This document shows positions 59,600-64,000 of a stretch of 64,000 nt of DNA, piece by piece (the stretch's first letter is position 1; the number at the start of each line of letters is the position of its first letter). The position numbers and the translations under genes were made by a program. The notes beneath the pieces were generated by a model, which did no database searches, was not told the origin of the DNA, and saw nothing but the letters and a program-made list of their open reading frames with translations. Source of the DNA: Carposina sasakii (taxonomy: Eukaryota > Arthropoda > Insecta > Lepidoptera > Carposinidae); the NCBI GenBank assembly GCA_014607495.2, contig CP053156.1, forward strand, positions 3,100,001 to 3,164,000, given 5' to 3'.

Positions 59600-59775
59600 A
59601 TACACCACAGACTGAGGAATTTAGGGGCGTCCTCTCAGGCGACGATGAGCTAGCAGCTTGTCACTGATTTTAAACATCTGACCCCGCAGTTCTAAACGTG
59701 GGTGTGGTGTATTTTTTCGTAATCGTAGTTCTGGGAACCCATTTTCAGAAACACAGCCGTGTCCGCCTATACCTA
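59600..59775 (+). repeat. Dispersed repeat family A
   Basis: GGCGTCCTCTCAGGCGACG, AGCTAGCAGCTTGTCACTG, CATCTGACCCCGCAGTTCTA and AACACAGCCGTGTCCG. A family B element follows at 59789. Confidence 0.7.
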
Positions 59776-59788
59776 TTTATGGATGCAC

Positions 59789-60027
59789 TAGTGGACGCCC
59801 GCGATATCGTCCGCGTGGACTGCAGAAAAAACAAAATATCGAAATTATCCGGGATAAAAATATTTGCCCGGGATAAAAAGTAGCCTATGTGTTAATCCAG
59901 GGTGTCAGCTAACTCCATTCGAAATTTTATTAAAATCGCTGCAGCCGTTATTACGTGAAAGAGTAACAAACATCCTTCCATCCATCCATGCTTACAAACT
60001 TTCGCGTTTATAATATTAGTACAGATA
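59789..60027 (+). repeat. Dispersed repeat family B, full copy
   Basis: ACTAGTGGACGCCCGCGATA to TTCGCGTTTATAATATTAGT, about 240 bp, with the CATCCTTCCATCCATCCATG microsatellite block. Best reference copy in the window. Confidence 0.85.
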
Positions 60028-63000
60028 TTTAGTCTTTTAGGTCTCTGATATAACTGTAGATACGTCATCACTCATGATATTTGGCCTTACTTTCCGCAAT
60101 TATCTTGACGCATGAGATGCTAAGTCCGTTTATCTCAAGTGTCTGAGATCTCCATCTAAGGTAGTAATGTCGTAAGACGCACGTGACTTGACTACTTCAG
60201 CCAGTTCTACTACTTTCGATGGTGGTAATAATTTTGCTTGTACGTTATGTAAAAGTACATCAATAATTTAAAGCTTCGCAAGTACAACTGGTTCTATAGT
60301 CAATATTTCAACCAGTGAACTATTTTTATCGATTTCTAATACCTACATAAACCATGTTTATAATATCTAATGTAGTTAGCATAGGTCCTACAACTGTTTA
60401 ATCTACAAATTGCTAGTCACGTACTTTCTTTGCATAATGTTTTTTAGATGAATTGGTAGACACGTTGGAATGTGATATACTTATTGTTAAAGCTTGACAT
60501 GAAGAAGGTATAGGTATAAGAAAGCTATATTTTGACAGAAAAGTAAATCTATGTAAGCATAACCATAGAGAAATAAGCTATAATTTAACTAACACGAAAT
60601 GAGAAATAATACATATTTTGCGTATAGCTTAAGTTAATTTCTCAGAATGATTAAGTAGATTGCATGTACTTGGTCTTTTTAAAACAACACTGTTTCAAAG
60701 ATTTATTAATAGGTCATAACTTCCGTCAAGTGTAAGCAAATACTTAATCCACGAAATGTTCATTAGTAAAACTCATTGTTCTATTAATTACATTTTGTCT
60801 AAACGAATGAAATCGGCGTGTAGGCTGATAAGAACAACGTCATCGAAGAAAATATTACACTTTTGACACTTTGCCAGATTTGCCATTGCATTGCATATAT
60901 CTACTTACATTAAATAGATTTTAATTGAAGATAATGAAAACAGCTTTGCTAAGATTGAGCAACAGAGGGCTGTAAAAATGTAAAACAAATGTTAGTTGTT
61001 TCCGTATGGCAACGTTTTCGCAAAAGAAGCAATATCACTGTGGCTTTTAGGGCCACTGCTAAAATATTGTGAGCTTCAATCCTGGTGGGACCTCAAAATA
61101 AGACTGGTTGACTGGCTGTTCTGACGGAACTAACAAGCGAAGATATAAATAAATTAGAGCAGTCTACACCCAATCGCTCTCGAGATAAGAAATCCAACTC
61201 ATTCCGAACTAAGTGACCGTGTCCAATTTACAAACATTCATTGAATATTTATTTTATAGACAAATATTTTTTAGAAAGTCCAGCTATGTGCGAAGTTGCT
61301 TCTATCTAAAAAAAAACTATACTATTTATGAGACAAATGAAATCAACCACAAAAATCAAAAGTATTATCTGAAGTCTTTGCATGACGAGGACCAGGACCA
61401 TAGAAGAAATAGGTAGAACTAAGTATACATCGGGGGTTAGCAGAGGGTGTGGGACTCGGTCCTGGGCAAACACCATTTGGAATCAATAAATCATGTTTTC
61501 TACATTACACTTTAAGAAAATAAACCAGTTAATTTCAGTTGATCCTTAAATATTTTTAAAGATGCTTATCAGTAGGATTAATCATCTCTGTATACATTGT
61601 TAGAATAAGAAGATTTATCTTTGAAGGTATAAAAAACTCTGTGTCAAGTAGGCAGATTGTAAAATATGTAGGTATGTCGTGATGATCGTCACAGCAGAAA
61701 ATTATCATAGCCATAATAATACAAAGGTCCTTCACGTATTATATTATTTTCTTTTTACAATTGTTTTGTGCTTTTTTACCCGATGGGCCAGAAGGAGGGT
61801 TATGTTTTTTGAATGAATGTATGGAGGTAAGTACCTATATTTATTTCCTCGTCGTACATTTGAGTTTAAGAGGTATCATTAAATTCGTCTAGCCGACAGT
61901 GACACTGGGAAGTTAGGAAGGTTAACATCAAAATTTTTACAGTCGGTTATTTTTTTCGATATCTTGTTACTCAATAAGTTTAGATCCCAGTAATTGGTTT
62001 TGAAGATTACGAAAATAGTTGGTAGGATTTGATTTATCATCGTGACTAGTTCAACTGCTACTACAGTAGTTGTCTGTGATCTTGAGTCATATTTGAGGGC
62101 GAAGGGTGTAGGCCCTGTATTGGCCGAAAACACGTTGGGAACTTTCCAATATTGTAACGCCTAACACAATTCAATATACTTGGTCGATTACCTACTTATA
62201 ATTTAGAGCAGATTCTTCGATGGGCATATAGTTCTAACTGATGTTATCTTTCACCAAAACTTGATCAAGATAGATACAGCATCAACTTTATCCTTCAGAT
62301 ACTTTGCTTAACTTATACGGACTTATCTAACCATTGAAAAATTCGGCCCTTTGTTACTCGTACCTACATAATATGTATGACAGCATGTAACATCTAATTC
62401 ACTATCGTTTCCACTCAGATCTAAGGTCAACTGTACTAAGTTCTTAATTTGCGATTCTGCCTTAGTTTTGGCACTTCATTATTCAATATGTAGCCTATAG
62501 TACAGATCGTAATGTTTTAATGATCCCACCGCTGTTTGTTTTATAGATAAACAAATAATTATATAATTTTTTACTCGCTAACATAGAACGATTTTGGTTA
62601 TTGTTATGGTTAAATATAGATACATGGGTCGAAACATATCATAGGAACTCCAGTAGATAAAATTAAATGGTTATTGGTATGTTTACCTACCTCTGTAGAT
62701 TTTTACGTAAGTAAATGCTAGAGATTAAAGTAGAATCATAGACGAGGAAAGATACCTTCGATTTACAATGTCTTATCATTAAACGAGAACTTAGGCTACG
62801 AGAAATTAAGTGTAAGCTTATGTAAAACGAACTAATCAACCGTTAGTTACCACTTCATCATTTGAGTTAGTTAGTCTTAAATCCCACTTCTGATCTAATT
62901 TACATTGTAAGGAAATGTCTGCAGCTAGTAGCTGCTTACTTACTTGCTTAGTACTATACTTATCTAAACCAAAAATTACCACAACATAAGAGGATTTTAA

Positions 63001-63285
63001 TTCAAAGCAAATAGCACATGATTATTAGGTAAATGTAATAATAAATGGTAAAATCTAAAGTGTCTCTAATTTTATTTAAAACGCTAAAACCAAACCTAGC
63101 ACATAAACACGTAAATCGTTAAGAAATGCGATAAGTGTAAAACAATAACATGCTTTATAGCGGCATTCATTAAAAAAAATGCATTTGAAAACGTATTCAC
63201 AAAATATGCTTAGAAAATTAACTAGTCATGTTTAGGTAGTTATTAATTAATGTTACTTCCAAGGAGATTGCGTTAACTTACTTAC

Positions 63286-63400
63286 CTTTTGGTTTAACTT
63301 TACTAACTTTCCGTACGCACTGTTATAGAGGACTCACGCGCACGTCAAGCGCGATCAAGGCGCGTAAACGGACTGGTTTCGTTGCATTGTCGCTAGGTTG
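63286..63400 (-). promoter_or_regulatory. Candidate promoter and non-coding first exon for the V-ATPase subunit a gene
   Basis: The minus strand has a near-consensus donor AAAAG/GTAAGTAAG at 63286/63285. Upstream of it is a segment unusually rich in CG dinucleotides for this window (GCGCGTGAG, GCGCGATCAAGG and similar), with a CTCTATAACAGTGCG stretch that could hold an initiator near 63325. No other strong minus-strand first-exon candidate was seen between 51461 and the window end. The link to the gene 12 kb away is inference only. Confidence 0.3.
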
Positions 63401-63529
63401 GCACGAGCATGTGACCTAACTAACTTCGTGATTTAGCCATTTAAAAGTTGACGCGGTTATTCAGATGTCCAATGTTCTATGATTGAGTAATCGTATGGAT
63501 CCTATCAGCTAAACTACAATATAGGTTTA

Positions 63530-63728
63530 TGTTGTCCTGTGCCGATGATGCAGGGCTTCACTAGAATACATCAGCCCCCTTCCGTGTAGGCCGATTCAGG
63601 AACTCGGGCATTCTCTCAGGCTAGCTAGCAACTTGTCACTGCTCATTTAGGTGCATCTCTTCCCGCTATGCTAAACGTGGCTGTGGAATCTCTTTAATGA
63701 TACTGCAGTTCTGGCTGCCACATTTCAT
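63530..63728 (+). repeat. Dispersed repeat family A
   Basis: GTCCTGTGCCGATGATGCAG, GGCTTCACTAGAATACATCA, AACTCGGGCATTCTCTCAGG, GCTATGCTAAACGTGGCTG and ATACTGCAGTTCTGGCTGC. It gives the most complete 5' part of the family in this window. Confidence 0.8.
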
Positions 63729-63913
63729 AGAAAATAATTAGTTTCAGATATGAAGTCAACTAAAGTAAAGACTAATGCTGTCGTATGAATCTAAATTATG
63801 TTGCATATCACTATTGCTATTAATATAGACGATATTGAGAGTGTTGTGTACAGAACTAACGCATGCCAGATAATTGATAAAAATGATGATAATTCAGTTG
63901 TTTTCATAATTGC

Positions 63914-64000
63914 ACTAGTGGACGCCCGCGACTTCGTCCGCGTGGACTGCAGGAAAAACAAAATGTCGAAATTATCTAGGATAAAAATATTTTCCCGGGA
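63914..64000 (+). repeat. Dispersed repeat family B, cut by the window end
   Basis: ACTAGTGGACGCCCGCGACT, CGTCCGCGTGGACTGCAGG and ATAAAAATATTTTCCCGGGA, identical in layout to 59789. The copy continues beyond the window. Confidence 0.85.

Larger units (their letters stand above)
51461..63285. other. Non-coding, repeat-rich DNA upstream of the subunit a coding start
   Basis: Apart from the repeats listed separately (LINE scraps, families A and B, a MITE, an S1 SINE and the GC-rich block at 56.7-57.4 kb) no gene was recognised. 53966-54335, 54718-56725 and 60030-63280 hold AT-rich DNA without a supportable coding exon. If the candidate first exon at 63286 is right, this is the first intron of the V-ATPase gene. 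Confidence 0.4.

Overview
This 64 kb window is nuclear DNA of an insect, most probably a moth or butterfly (Lepidoptera). The genes have short exons, long AT-rich introns and GT-AG splice sites. The rest is dense with dispersed repeats typical of lepidopteran genomes: tRNA-derived SINEs, 3' pieces of LINEs, many TA-flanked MITEs and a DDD-type pogo/Tigger transposon. I recognise no prokaryotic, viral or CRISPR feature.

Three conserved protein genes can be assembled exon by exon, with all reading phases closing. (1) 21560-23480 (+) is a 3-exon, 107-residue NATD1-like GNAT acetyltransferase. (2) 23496-34489 (+) is an 11-exon, 1301-residue TTC21B/IFT139 tetratricopeptide protein of the ciliary intraflagellar transport A complex. 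Its ATG lies 15 bases after the acetyltransferase stop, inside the same exon, so the two may be read from one dicistronic mRNA. (3) 51436-38752 (-) is a 14-exon, 838-residue V-type proton ATPase subunit a. It converges on TTC21B.

Layout. 1-21500 holds no coding gene I can support; it carries SINE, MITE and LINE remnants and, at 18691-18790, a CpG-rich candidate first exon of a minus-strand gene whose body would lie to the left. 21560-34489 is the acetyltransferase/TTC21B pair. Inside TTC21B a 158-bp unit covering the start of one exon is present three times in tandem, and only the third copy reads through. 34490-38750, between the convergent genes, is a three-layer transposon nest: a MITE split by a 5'-truncated LINE, which is itself split by a Tigger element with TA target duplication, perfect 25-bp ends and a transposase broken by three lesions. 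38752-51436 is subunit a. 51461-63285 is non-coding, repeat-rich and may be its 5' intron; a GC-rich segment with a good minus-strand donor at 63286 is a candidate for its promoter and first non-coding exon. The window ends inside another repeat copy.

The genes do not form one pathway: one supports cilia and one proton pumping, and the acetyltransferase has no assigned substrate. The most unusual observations are the apparent dicistronic arrangement, the tandem exon triplication, the transposon nest, and a 211-bp palindromic SINE insertion with 13-bp target duplications.
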